Origin: Clavelina lepadiformis
Lineage: Eukaryota; Chordata; Ascidiacea; Aplousobranchia; Clavelinidae
Assembly (NCBI RefSeq): GCF_947623445.1
Contig: NC_135240.1
Span: forward strand, 9,858,001-9,922,000
Length of the DNA: 64,000 nt
Direction of reading: 5' to 3'
The notes beneath the pieces are model-generated. The model searched no databases and was not told where the DNA came from. It saw only the letters and a program-made list of their open reading frames with translations. Both the position numbers and the translations under genes were made by a program. How positions within the stretch are numbered: the first letter of the stretch is position 1; every line of letters begins with the position of its first letter. Positions 11,801 through 23,889 of the stretch are shown piece after piece.

Positions 11801-14800
11801 GCTTTGATTTTAGACCGGTAAAGAACGAGATAAGCTAAGTCCTGAAGATTACATCAGAACACCGTCAGGTGATTACTTTGTCAAATCCAGCATAAGAAAA
11901 GGTCTTCTTCCTGAAATTTTGGAAAGTTTGCTCACTGCTCGCCGCAAGTAAGGTTTATCTACTATTGATTAAAACAGTGTTTCCCAACCTTTTTCAACTC
12001 ATGGCCCACTTTTTACTGCTAATTTTTGTTTATCCCCACCAATTAAGGTGACTAAATTTTATTGACAATATCTTTTAGTCATGTGAAAAAAACGAGTCAA
12101 ATCAAAAACAATCTTTTTCAAAAAATGTGTTTGTAATTGCTTTTAGGTTTACAGTGATCCCACTTCACATTATTCGATTTTTGTAGTCTGCAAAATTTTG
12201 GCGTGCACAGCGACCCACCAGTGGGAAGCGCTGGTTGAAGCTATTCCTAAAATACTCAACTTCAAAACACTTTATTTTATTGGTGATGCTGCACTGAGTG
12301 TAATACAGTGTTTAGTCAATTCAACCCACTGATGATTTAATCCAAGACAATTTAACCCAAGGACTATTCAACTCACCGATGTTGGTTCGTCTTGGGTTTA
12401 GTGGTTCTGGGTTGAATCGTCCATAGCCTGAATTTACTGTGAACCGTGTAATAGTATACTTTTATGCGTGCCTAATGCAAAGTAACAACGTACCTTTCAG
12501 AAAGACTTCATAATTTGCAAATGCTAACGTAACCTACTTAAATAGTGCTAACAACCCTAGCAGGTGGGCCAAAGCTACTTACAATCTTCAAGATGTGGTC
12601 TTCTAGTTTTTCATGGTTTGATGTATTGTTTACAGTGCTAAAGCGATGATGAAAGTTGAAAAAGATCCCTTCAAGAGGAGTGTTTTGGATGGAAGGCAAT
12701 TGGCTCTCAAAATTAGTTGCAATTCAGTGTATGGGTTCACTGGGGCTCAGATTGGAAAGCTTCCATGCCTTGAAATTTCTGGGGTATGCAGACATCCACG
12801 GACTTAGCTCGATAACTCAAAGACATGTGAATGATGGTCAGTGTTTTTAAATTTTTAGAGTGTCACTGCCTTCGGCCGTTTGATGATTGATCAAACAAAG
12901 CAGCATGTTGAATCTCAATACACCATTGAAAATGGATATGAGCATGATGCCAAAGTTATTTACGGAGATACAGATTCGGTGATGGTCAAATTTGGAGTGA
13001 AAACTGTAGCTGAAAGTTTCAAGCTTGGACAGGAAGCTGCAAAGTTTGTTTCAGAAAAATTTGTAAAGCCTATTAACTTGGAATTTGAAAAGGTAAGTTT
13101 TGAACGATAAACCATTATAAGGTGAAAACGTATTTTAATATTTTAGTTAGAATTGATCATAAAACACTAAAAAATGTTAAATTATTTTAATATTTATGGC
13201 TTTGAAGTCCACATTCTTAGTGGAGATATATGGTTATAGGTGTATTACCCTTACCTACTGATTAGCAAGAAACGATATGCCGGCCTTTACTTTTCGTCCA
13301 GTGCAGATGTGCATGATAAGATGGACTGTAAAGGAATTGAAACAGTTCGTAGGGATAATGCTCCACTAACTGCTAAGTTGATTAATACATGCCTTGAGAA
13401 ACTATTGATTGACAGGTATACTTTGTTTTGGTTAATCGGTTCCAAATGTGCTTATGTATCTCACAAAACGTTCATAGTGAATCAGACAAATGTATGGTAG
13501 ATTGGTATCATATTTACATTAAGTGTTGTACTTGACTTTCCATGTTTATATCCTAACTATAACAAAATATTTAACATGTTTCTTTATGCCATTCTTTCAA
13601 GGAACCCTGACAGCGCTGTTACTCATGCAAAGGAGGTCATATCCGATCTGCTTTGCAACAGGATTGATATTTCACAATTAATTATCACTAAAGAGCTCAC
13701 TAAAACAAAAGAGGAATATGCTGCCAAGCAGGTTTTGACCATTTTTTTTTTTTCATATTGCATGCTAAAATGAGTAGAGATAAACTGGGCTGAAGTTGAC
13801 ATGATTATTGATATTTTATAACTTTTAACTACAGTGTGGTAAGACAATTCCATGACATAACCACTTTAAAATGAAGCATACATTGTTATATAAAATTATG
13901 TTATACTATGTATTTTTGAGGAGAAGCAAACCCAGGAAAATGTCTTCACAATGATGACCTTAATGCTTATGTAGGGAGAATGAATATTGGAGTTGTTGGA
14001 GTTTAAAATTGTGTTAGATTTAGAGAAAGTAATGGGGATTCATTTGTATGCTAGACTGTTTAACAGTAATGGATGACTGTCCGTTAAGTACTTTTTTAAA
14101 AATGAAGGTGGTTATTTGATCACAGAGTAATCCCAGTATATAAAGAATTCCATATCCTCAAAAGAAAGCAACGAAGCATGAAAGTGAAAATTAGTGCTCT
14201 TGACAAGTGAATTAGAGAGCTGGTGTAGATTAACAGTATGGTTTCAGAGTTGGAAAATGCAAAGTGGACACTATTTTTATTGCAAGGGAACTACAAAAGA
14301 GGTTTCACGATAAAGGCAGGCAATTGTTGTGGGCATTGAAAATTGCTGAAGTAGATTAGTATTAGAAGTAGTTGGTAACTGGTAAGAATGGTGATCGTTT
14401 TTTTGCTGGATTGAAGACAAGGGTAAAATATGTGGTTGGATTTAGTAAATGATCCCAAAAAAAGGGGAAAGTCCATCAATTTTAAGCCTACTTTTTTGGT
14501 ATCATATTGGAGGATATCATTAAGAACTTGAGGTTATTTGATTTACTGTAGGAATTGCTATATACAGACAACGTGACTGTTGCAACAATGTAAGGAGATG
14601 AAGCAAATTTACGCACTGGAGAAGAATGGTCTAAAACTAAATCGTGTAAGACTAAATTTATGGTCCAACAAAGATGTGGTGAAGAAGGAGACAGTCTTTT
14701 CATTATTGCTCCAAGTTTTGAGATCCACACGTACCGTGGGATGATTGATAAGTCGGAAAGTAGAAGAGCCAATTTCAAGCTTAATAATGATAGTAACTGG

Positions 14801-16581
14801 GATATGCTCGATAGAGGTGGATGTTGTGTTGTATGATTGGAGCAGCATAGGGAAAAATTACATTCCATGTTAATTGCATTCCCAACTACTTAAAATGTTC
14901 TCTGAAAAATAAACTGCTCCATTTACCAGTCACGATATGGGCTGGTCATTCTTTTTGAAATAGAAAACAGACCGCCGAGAATAGAAAAAAGACCAAGACC
15001 ACATAGAAATGTTAAGGCGGTTGGTGAGCTAGAAAATGGGGATGAGGAGGTCAGAATAAGCAGGAAGTGGAAAATATGGCAAATGTAATGAATCGAAACC
15101 AGCTGAGTTGGATTGGTCATGTAGAGAGAAGGAAAGGTTTGTCGTGGTTTAAGAAAATAAGAAAGTTAGAAGCAATTGGCAAAAGGGAAAACTGAATGCC
15201 AAGAATTTGAACCCAGGTGGTTGTGTGTGACGTGCGTGAGTGGAGGCTAAAGAAAGAAGACCCCAATATCGAAACATGTGGAAAAAAGACTAAATGACTT
15301 TATGAAGCATGTCAATCCCCAAAACATTTTAGACCTATCAAATAAAACTGTAACTCACATTGTTCATTTTATTCACATAGGCTCATGTTGAACTTGCGGA
15401 GCGCATGAAAAAACGCGATGCTGGCAGCGCCCCCCAACTAGGTGATCGCGTTCCATTTGTCATAATAAGTGGTGCCAAAGGACAAGCAGCTTATTTAAAG
15501 TAAATTGCCTGTTGGTCAATTAAAAACTATGATGATATCAGTCTTTATATGTTAATGTTGCTGTATTCCAAATTTTTTACAACGCAACAATGTAGCCATG
15601 TGAAGTGATGTTATTAGACTATTTTTTCTGTAGATCCGAGGACCCCATTTATGTTTTGGAGAACAATCTTCAGATTGATACTGAGCACTACTTAAAGCAT
15701 CAACTTAGCCAGCCTTTGTTAAGAATATTTGAACCAGTTCTGGGAGAGTCAAAGGCCGAATCCGTGTTGCTTAGTAAGAATAAACCATTAACATATGTTT
15801 TTAGTTGGCTGAACGTTGCATCCAGCCACAGAAAGTTATTTCAAACAATGTCTTCATTAGCTACAATAGTAGTATATTTAGACATTATGCTGATGACATC
15901 ATTGCTATTATTTAGTGGATAGTTGCATGTTTGGAACCCAAAAAGCAGCAGACGAATGAATGGCATTTCACCTGGCTATCATGGGAAAGCACTAATACTG
16001 TAAACTTAAAACTTCTTGTAAATTCTTTTAGAGGGAGATCATACCAGAGTGAAGAAAGTAGTTGCATCAAAAGTTGGTGGTTTGATGGCATTTGCAAAGA
16101 AACGAAACACTTGTATTGGATGTAAAGCGGGCATGTCAGAAGATGGAGCTGTTTGCAAGCATTGCCGAGACAGAGAATCTCAGATCTATCAAAAAGAGGT
16201 GCAGTTGTTTGTGCTTTTAATACATTTTTACAAACACCAGGTTAACCAGTCAAGAGTAATTTACAGCCACTTTAAACAACTTTTCTGCGTAGATCATTAA
16301 ATTATCTGCATTGGAAGAGAAGTTTTCACGATTATGGACACAATGCCAAAGGTGCCAGGGATCGCTGCATGAGGAAGTTATTTGCACCAGGTAAAAACAG
16401 CTTTTCTACACAGTTTTATTCGTTCGGAAATTATAGATATCTTATGAAATGCTTACAATTAACATTTTCACTGTTGATTTTTAGTCGTGACTGTCCAATC
16501 TTCTACATGAGAAAAAAAGTTCGAATAGATTTGGAATCGCAAACATCAGTCATGAGACGATTTGGTTCTCCAGTGTGGTGA
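5805..16581 (+). CDS. POLD1: DNA polymerase delta catalytic subunit
   Basis: Replicative B-family polymerase with 3'-5' exonuclease, acting in the nucleus on the lagging strand and in repair. Exons: 5805-5886, 7600-7880, 7983-8097, 8632-8800, 9533-9747, 9834-10003, 10113-10243, 10354-10468, 11073-11198, 11269-11445, 11546-11731, 11814-11947, 12636-12783, 12859-13092, 13240-13415, 13602-13731, 15381-15499, 15634-15773, 16032-16198, 16293-16390, 16485-16581; total 1069 residues (human about 1107, with a longer N-terminus). Visible motifs: basic N-terminus KRKK; Exo [11 protein letters not shown]; Exo [14 protein letters not shown]; Exo [14 protein letters not shown]; Pol [10 protein letters not shown]; Pol [11 protein letters not shown]; Pol C YGDTDSVM; CysA zinc finger CIGC...CKHC; CysB iron-sulphur motif CQRC...C...DC near the C-terminus. 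All catalytic residues look intact. Exon 3 only joins exon 4 in frame through a GC-AG intron (8098-8631). Introns carry LINE, hAT and pogo-like relics. Confidence 0.96.
6656..7532. mobile_element. Short pogo/Tc1-like element (MITE) in POLD1 intron 1
   Basis: The ends form a 24-bp inverted repeat with one mismatch: CAGTCGAAATTGGTTAATCG on the left and, as reverse complement, CAGTCGAAATGGGTTAATCG on the right. Both are flanked by TA (6654-6655, 7533-7534), the target duplication of the mariner/pogo superfamily. At 877 bp with no long frame it is non-autonomous. The tip word TATGCGATTAACC recurs inside the element, near 6702, 7402-7425 and 7509. A (TA)n run adjoins the right end. Confidence 0.85.
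7533..7562. repeat. TA-rich microsatellite
   Basis: An alternating TA run directly right of the pogo-like element. It may have been the target site or may have expanded from the TA duplication. Confidence 0.8.
8909..9424. mobile_element. Non-autonomous hAT element in POLD1 intron 4
   Basis: Left tip CAAGGGTCGGCAACCT and, as reverse complement, right tip CAGGGGTCGGCAACCT are the classic hAT terminal repeat. The 8-bp target duplication TACTAAAG is perfect (8901-8908 and 9425-9432). Subterminal GGCCCG motifs lie on both sides. The 516-bp interior has no transposase, so it was moved in trans. Confidence 0.95.
11975..12233. mobile_element. Short hAT-like element in POLD1 intron 12
   Basis: Left tip CAGTGTTTCCCAACCTTTTT, right tip (reverse complement) CAGCGCTTCCCACTGG; about 10 of the first 12 bases agree. 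The tip sequence is the common CAGTGTTTCCCAACC type of short hAT elements. No convincing 8-bp duplication remains, so the copy is old. Length 259 bp, no coding capacity. Confidence 0.7.
12315..12428. repeat. Palindromic ATTCAACCCA repeat, copy 1
   Basis: Degenerate units of the type TTCAACCCA / TTTAACCCA run forward in the left half and as reverse complement (TGGGTTGAATCGTCC) in the right half. A related, also palindromic block is at 48626-48790. Confidence 0.65.
13920..15290 (+). mobile_element. Decayed LINE (endonuclease to post-RT region) in POLD1 intron 16
   Basis: Broken frames, in the order of a LINE ORF2, give an endonuclease-like piece [10 protein letters not shown] near 13950, an RT piece [20 protein letters not shown] near 14270-14330, a degenerate YADD-box neighbour (YTDNVTVAT) near 14560, and [13 protein letters not shown] near 15095-15140. 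The last is the 'WxGHVxRR' motif typical after the RT domain. Many stops and frameshifts are present, so it is old and inactive. It lies in the sense direction of the 1.65-kb intron. Confidence 0.75.
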
Positions 16582-18606
16582 TTTAAAACAACCAATTTTG
16601 CAGTGCAAACTTGGTAATGCGAATATTGCCACCAAGCTAAATACCTTGAAGCAGTTAACAATTTTTGATTGTTTTTTTTTTATTTTGTATTGTTGGTATA
16701 AAACACAATTACAAAAAACCTTGATCTGGTAAATACTTGATAATTGAATGTGGAAGATAGTGCAAAAGCTGAAAGAAGTCGTTCATCACTTAGGAATTGA
16801 GCATTAGAAAATATTGGTGTCATTTGTGATTTTTTAACAAGTTTATTGGCAATATTTTGTACTGGTGAGATAAGATTTAACACTTCCCTTATTTGTAAAA
16901 ATAGCGACAGATAAAGCAACAAAATGTTGTGAGCTATGACTCATATGTAGAGCTAATACCAGAGCCAAAACAACAGCGACAGCCACCACAAGCACTTACG
17001 TACTCTCAACAAAAGTTTAAGTAAAACTTTAGGATTTAGCTGGTTCTTTTTTGTTGAGGAATGAAAGATACTACATTTCTTCAACCTAAAATAGTCTAGT
17101 CTTTAGTGTGGAAGTTAAAAGTTTTGCAATTACAAAAATCGCATAAACCCAATATTTCTGGTAACCATCTTTTTAATATTCCTCCTTTAAACCACAAAAA
17201 CAAAAGTCAACTGTAACGTCTAATGTTGTCATAATCCTGCTCTATTTTAGCAAGTTTATCTTGAAATAGTTGTAATGTCAGTTTAGGTGATAGGTCCACT
17301 TACTAAGTTTTGTGAAGCCAACACTGGTATATATTATACTGGTATAAATATTACTAGTTGTTGAGACAGGAATCGTGTAACTTACACTTCACTGGACCTG
17401 ATAACTGTATCATGACCTTTTCCAATGTTTATAGATCATAAACAGTTAAAAACAACAATTTGTACAAATCACTGACTTGGAATATTTCCAGTTTTTGTTG
17501 CTTTGGAGTAATATCTTTGTATCGAAGATAGTCCTTGCCTGTTATTGGCTAGATACTTCTGTACCAAAGAAGTGTAGCCAGCTCAAAAGTCACAAGCAGC
17601 TGTGCACTTATGAAGTTGATATCAGTAGTGACTTCTCATTTGAAGTACCAACCATTGTTGTAGTGGCAAGTGAGGTGCTACACCTTGATGTAAAGATTTT
17701 ATGTCACACCCAGCTTACAAAATCTTTTCATATATCTATAACATAGAGAAATGAGATCAGAAGTGACTCCATGTTATTAGATCAAAGCTTTCCATAATTT
17801 ACATACTTAAATTAAGACACAAGGTGTAACTCATGTGTCAATGTACAAATGCATTTATAAGTTTTTTTAAAGATGAAATCTTTTGTGACACTGAGAGCAG
17901 TGGATGATATATCAAAATTTATCTCATATATTTTAGTGTGAATTAGGTCAAGACAGCAATGATAATGTCACTTTGTCCTCATGCTTGACAGGCTCATTTG
18001 TATCAGAATAACTGTTTGGACAATTACTCGTTCCAACTACTAGAACTAGAATGGAACCCATTCATAGATTGGAGTTTTAATATTATGCAGGTGTATCCGT
18101 TTATTTGTCTTTTGAGTTTTATTCAAGAAAGGTTTCATTAGAGTTGTCATCCTTAACGACATGTAAAATGCCCTTTTACTGCTTTTTATGCTTACTTTCT
18201 GGTAGATTGAATACGTTTGACCAAGGGGCTCTGGTTTCCCTGTATATTTTGTAGTTGAACCTCTTACCAACTAGTTGAAAGAGGAAATTCAAATTCGATT
18301 AACTTGGTTTTTAAATAAATTTTATTACACATAAGTGCTATTGGGTATATCAGACAGTCTTAAGCCAACTGTTAAATATTGGAAAAGCAAAGCATGAAGG
18401 CAGGCATTTCTATTTCGACTTCTGACTGCAATGTTACACTTGTTTTATGACAGTGAATAGCTTTAACTGAATCTGATAATAATTGCCGCCGAGCTATTGC
18501 CACCTGAATTCAGTGCAGTGCTAGGCACTCTGTTGACATCAAGCTCAGCTATCTAGTTTATTATAGGTATTATATATTACAGTTGTATGTACCATCTGTT
18601 CCCAAC
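16582..18606. other. Intergenic between POLD1 and the LACTB cluster
   Basis: Contains the POLD1 3' end region. Open frames at 17477-17746 (+) and 18046-18270 (-) show no family motif and no convincing splice partners. Exons 4-9 of the neighbouring LACTB fossil were looked for here and not seen. Confidence 0.4.
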
Positions 18607-18998
18607 CATTCGCTCTTCATAAAACTTTTTGGGCAAATTTAAAAAGTTTTTTCTAAAACTAATTTGACCTCTTACGTCAAGCTTCTAGCACCATAGCAAT
18701 GAAAGATTTGCTTTTAATTAATTGCTGTCATCGAGCTGTTATCCTCAGACTGGGGAAAGTCTTAAAGATGTTTCTGGATGGAAGATGTTTCTATCACTTT
18801 TTTCAAGAAAAAAAAAAGATGATATGCTAAAAGTTGGGAATAGGTTCATCGAACTGTATTTCTTGAAGAACTTGACAAGCAATTTAACCTGCAGCTGCAC
18901 ACTGAGTGCTCAAGGCCACCACCATATTTCGGATTCCGACGTCTTCCATCACCCTTATAACATGTTGTTTTCTGTTCTGTATTACTACAAATGCTTGA
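18607..18998 (-). pseudogene. LACTB fossil fragment (remains of exons 3 and 2)
   Basis: 18607-18716 aligns with the antisense of LACTB exon 3: it shares the block CATAGCAATGAAAGATTTGC, the SxxK region, with one change from the intact genes. 18911-18998 aligns with exon 2, sharing TTCTGTTCTGTATT. The two pieces keep the order and strand of the intact genes, with intron-like sequence between. Stops and indels are frequent and no other exon is visible. This is a third, dead member of the tandem cluster (host gene duplicate). Confidence 0.75.
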
Positions 18999-19949
18999 TA
19001 ACCCACCATGTTCAAGGAAGCAATTACCGGCAGATTTAGTTTTTTCCTGGTAATTGTGAAACCGATTATATTGTATATGTACTGTTATGAAGTTTTTTTT
19101 CTGCTCTGTTTAGCTAATTTAATTGAAGTAGTAGCGCAGGCATCCTTAAAATTTGATACGGTTACAACAGAAATAAATATCAAGTACAAAAGACTTAAAA
19201 ATGTAGTAAGTTTTACAAAGTTGGTTGGTTTATTGACGTTTTGCTTGATTTATATTTTTAGGTGACAGCAGTAAGAACATAGTAAATACACATTTTACCA
19301 TAAGGAAAGCCTTTCTATTTAGATGTAAAATTGGAAGGAAATAAACAATCATATTAATCTGAAACACAGCCTTTCTGGTATGTGGTTCAGTGTGCTGTAC
19401 ACATGTTGTGAACCTTTACAAAAGAATTGCTTTTATCAAAAGTAATCATAATGCATGACATAAATTTCAATTTCCAAAGGTAAAACCGTTCATGTCAAAT
19501 AAAATATATTAAATACAAACATTAAACAATTTTTGTGGCAGGAAATAAACATATCGACTGGGTGACTAAACAACCATTCATAATTGGACATAAATAATTA
19601 TCATATGTTATTTTGACAGGTATGGTGGACAAAGGATCAGTTTTTCTGGTGTTTAAACAAACACACCAAAAAGAATTTGGCTATTGAACATAATGTAACC
19701 GGAATGGGTATTTCAATAATTAACGTAAACTTTGTGATCATCTGGTGATTCTGAATATTATTTGCAAGTTGAACTAAGTTCTCAAAAACTATTTAAAAAA
19801 ACTTTCTGATAGCTTCAAAAACTTTGAGAATTTTTTTGTCTCTTAACCCTTGACTTTTGGCAGATCCTGACAACACCTATAGTATTAAATTTGACATTAA
19901 AACATGGTCAATAAAACATTGGCAACATTTCAATCACTGAGGATCTATT
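18999..19949. other. Intergenic, nothing recognised
   Basis: AT-rich stretch between the LACTB fossil and the 3' end of the next LACTB gene. Only short random frames. Confidence 0.4.
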
Positions 19950-22900
19950 TTATGGTACAAATATGTCAGCTGAGTGTTCAACAAACTCATTAGCTATATC
20001 TCTTGCCACTGAAGTAAGATTGATGCCGTGTATATTTGTAAGAATGGCCACAGCTATTCCTTTTATTCCATTTCCAGCATTTGTTTTATCTGACTCAAAA
20101 CAATGTGCTATTTGACTAATATTTCTACCATTTGGTATTAAAGTTTGGTTAGAAAAGTGGAGGGAATCCCTTCTTGGCACCAAAAAAAGTATGCTGGATG
20201 CTCCACAAGTGAGACCTGAATGAGCCACTTCTAGCTGCCATTTAGGGCAGAGTCCAAACCATTTCTAAAATACATTAAACATGGTTGATTTTTCCTGCAT
20301 TGTGGCAATTTTAGGATTTAAAATTAGAATTCTTTTGTTGTTCAAACTCCACACACAGTGGGAAGATCAAATATAAATTAAACAACAATAGCCATGCTAG
20401 CGTTAGCCTACACACTTTACTTACCATTGAAGGGTACACTTCCCACCCAAGTCCATAACTTATATTTTCTGGCATTTTGCTACCTCTACCTCTTTTGCGA
20501 AGGATAACTGAACGCCACATTTCTCTGACCTACAAAATATGCTCATGTCATAGTTGAAACTTAATTTAGATTTTTGATGTTTTAAATAAAAACTTACAGT
20601 ATCAGCTCTCAAAATTCCAGGTATACTGCTGTTGTTTTCAAGATCACTATTGCTTGATTTTTGATTTTGGAGCTGTCATAACCAAGAGTAAAAGTTGGTT
20701 AGATTTGTGCTGTGTAATACGTACTCCCATGATTGTGCTTTTCTTAAATGGAAGTAGATTCCGAAAAGGTGAACATCCTTAATTGTTTTTACAAGTGTGC
20801 TTAGGTATAATTAAATATTGCTAAGTGGATTTACTATGAAAAGTCATACTACTAGATAATACTACTGCCCATGAGGATTATATTTAAGGGCAAAAAAAAT
20901 GTTTCAATAATTTTGGTATATATCCACACTACAATATCAATTATCTTATTTTTTGTCAGAAGTGCGTTGGGGACAAAAAATCAGCCAGCTGTTAACAGCA
21001 TGCGCTAATGAACGGGAAAAAATGACAGACAGTTTAAAATGTGCTCAAAAATAATTAAGGTAATAAGTACTGGTAACAACTAGAATGGCCACTAAACTTA
21101 TAATTAGTTAAATCCACAACACAAGTTGAAAAAGCAAAGCTAAGCAAACAAGCAGGTGGTAGGTTCAAGCAACAGGTGATTGAAAATTGCTTCAATGCTC
21201 TACATCAGTGGATGGGAAAAGAAAACACGCCGTAAAATAAACGTCATCCCAGTTTCTGGTGGCCATAACACTCGTTGATGATGAGCCCTAGTTCGTACAG
21301 CAAAAATTTACACCAATGTGTAATCTTTGGAAGATTTAATGGCATTCCTGCTTGTTGCAAGATGGAATTTTATCTGGAACATCGACAGTGATGTATGATA
21401 ATAGTATAAAAATTACCAGACTTCTATGTTAAATATTCAGTTGAAAAGATTATTTAATATAATGTACATATCGGTGTGCATAATGTAGTTTGATTTACCT
21501 GAAAGCTGTACATCATGGCGTTTCCAAATTTTATTAAATCTCCAACACTTGAAAGGAATCCAGCACCTGCCCATTTGTATGAGTTATTAACATATGGAGC
21601 ATTTTCTAGTTTTCCGTCCTTTCTGATGTAATATCTTTAAAAAATTTTGCACATGCAAACAGTCTGTGTATTATCAGCGGACTAAGTGCCACTTTAAAGT
21701 AGGGTCTTCTGTATCTAGATATGCTGATTATACCTTGACCGATTATGGATCAACTTTTTGTGAACATCAGCATGAGTTTCATTCATTCCAAGACGATGGA
21801 AGTTATCTTGCATTAAAGAAAGGAAGTCCCTTCCAGATACCTTTTCTAAGATGGCACTTACTAAAGTCCACCCATGGGTCGAGTACCAATATTTTTCTCC
21901 TGTGGTGTAGTAAATAGACCTATGTGATCAAGTGGTTGAATTGTGAAACAATAATTATATCAGGTAATTTTATTCACTATTGAATATCGGTTAAGTAACT
22001 TTTTTACCTGGCTTGAATAGCAGCGGATCTTTTTGAAAGATTTCTAATGCATCTGTTACACTTTCATATTGCTTCGTTAGGTTATTTTCTGGGAGGTTTA
22101 ATATATCTAACATGGAGGTAGCTCTTGCTTCTGATAATGTTTTATGGTAGTGACGGATGCCACTTGAATTTGATAACAATTGTCTCAGTGTTATTACTAC
22201 CTAAAACATAGTTGCAACCAAGTAAAATTCAATTTACCTAAAACTTTACTCAACTCGAAGTATTAAAATTTGCTGACTTCACGTCATGCACTGCGTTAGA
22301 TTTGTCACCATTTACTAGTAGTAGTGTTAAAATTGATCTAGTTTAGAATTTTTTTATTTTAGTTTGATTTACTATGGAAATATCTTATTTAATTATGTAA
22401 ACCATTAATTTTGGCTGTTGCTGTAACTTGAACCAACGCAAGTCACTTCAGTACTGTCTTTAAACCAGTATGTCATTTAATAACATTTAATTTAAACCTA
22501 TCAGACATGTTACCCATAGTGTTGTTCACCTTTTTTCCTTCGTAAAACTTTTCTGGGAAACTCACGTATTCTTGAATGTTTTTGTCTAAATCTAATTTGC
22601 CTTCTTCCATTAACCTTGCAGCAGCCATAGCAGTGAAAGATTTGCTTATACTTGCTACTCTCATCACAGAGGAAGGTGTGCAAGGTACTTTATTTTCCAC
22701 ATCAGCATATCCAAAACCTTCATTGTTGAAATATATTTGTATTAGTGTTCCAAGTTAACATGGTGTGAAATGATGATCTTTATACTCAGACTGAGGAAAG
22801 CCTTTTGCACAACTTAAACTCAGCGACGATTCTTCACCGCTTTGGCTTGAGCCACAGGTACAAAAAGTTTGTACAAGTTCCGATAGACTCGCACATTTTT

Positions 22901-23889
22901 ACTTGCTTTTTGACTTTTTTGTATCACGTTGCCCAAATTTGGAACTGCTTACCAAGACAACTGAACAGGAGTAAGTGTTGTTGGTACCTTGCCCAAGGAC
23001 GTTTCAATAGAGTGGTGGCGCCAATTGGGATATAGCAAGCCAAGTGCACAAACCACTCAGTTACTGAGCATACAACATCTAATATTATAAAAGCTGACAT
23101 GTCAGTATTTTAGGATAAAGTTTTATAAAACGTGATATATACTTGGCTTATTTAGAGTGTATAAAAACCCAAAAAGTACCTTGCTTCCATACCGTTACAC
23201 CATCAATGCTAACAGCCACAGCCATTCCGGGAGCTCCAAATTCTTCCATTATTCTTATGATATGCTGTTCACTGTTCTGTATTGCAACTTGAAAGTGTTT
23301 CTGAAATAGCAAAGCAAAAGATTTTCTTAACAAAACTAACTTGGCTGTGAGAACTTTTTGAATTAATGGGATCCAGTAGTTATACTTACTGAAGGATAGC
23401 TTAGTTAAGAGATTGCTAAGTTTTTTATGATTTTTGCTATTATACATGTAGGCTAATGACTAGGGGATTAAATCACAGATGTAAATCTAAAAAAAAACTA
23501 GGAAAGAATTTTAGACATTTGCAGACTTTAAAAATGTGCAGAAATCAAAATCCTAAACTTTTGTATGGTCTTCATCTGAAAAGTGTCATATTTTTTACCA
23601 TTAATGAAACCCCACAGTTATTGATAATTTCTTGCTATCAAACATATGTTAAATTTTGTGAGTTTGGAGTTTCTAACTGTAAACATTTTTTGAACTTCAT
23701 TCACCCTAGTAATGACAAATTAATCGTTAGAGGTATGCGGTACTCTCTATAGTATTTTCACATAAAGCAGTACCAGTAATTATCCTGCTAATAACTGACA
23801 TGCAAAAACATTTGTGTACTGACATTATGATCCTCTTTATATCCAATGGTAGCAGCAGCAAGTCTTTCAAGAAGGCAGTAAGTATGCAT
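19950..23889 (-). CDS. LACTB: LACTB-like serine beta-lactamase-family protein, paralogue B
   Basis: Member of the penicillin-binding/class C beta-lactamase fold family; vertebrate LACTB is a mitochondrial intermembrane-space protein with serine peptidase-like activity. Exons in gene order: 23824-23889, 23180-23300, 22530-22717, 22008-22200, 21734-21899, 21499-21634, 20598-20672, 20425-20529, 19950-20264; sum 454 residues. Motifs: SISK (the SxxK nucleophile box) in exon 3, SGIRHY in exon 4, YSTHGW (YxT box) in exon 5, and NNSYKWAGAGFLSSVGDL in exon 6. The third box, HTGG in human LACTB and in paralogue A, is HSGL here, so catalysis may be altered. Exon 1 is short (22 codons from MHTYCLLERLAAATIGY) and is assigned from similarity to the start of paralogue A plus a good donor. 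Exons 2, 5, 6 and 8 have the same lengths as in paralogue A. Intron 2 holds a LINE relic. Confidence 0.88.
22790..23040 (+). mobile_element. LINE C-terminal relic in LACTB-B intron 2
   Basis: One frame gives YKKFVQVPIDSHIF and then AQIWNCLPRQLN, which matches the 'F..VP..R.........R.A.LWNSLP' end of many LINE ORF2 proteins. It lies antisense to the host gene and has no other recognisable domain. Confidence 0.6.

Noticed and set aside
14291-15120. Several minus-strand frames of 60-126 codons inside POLD1 intron 16
   Set aside because: They are shadows of the plus-strand LINE relic, whose RT and post-RT motifs explain the sequence.
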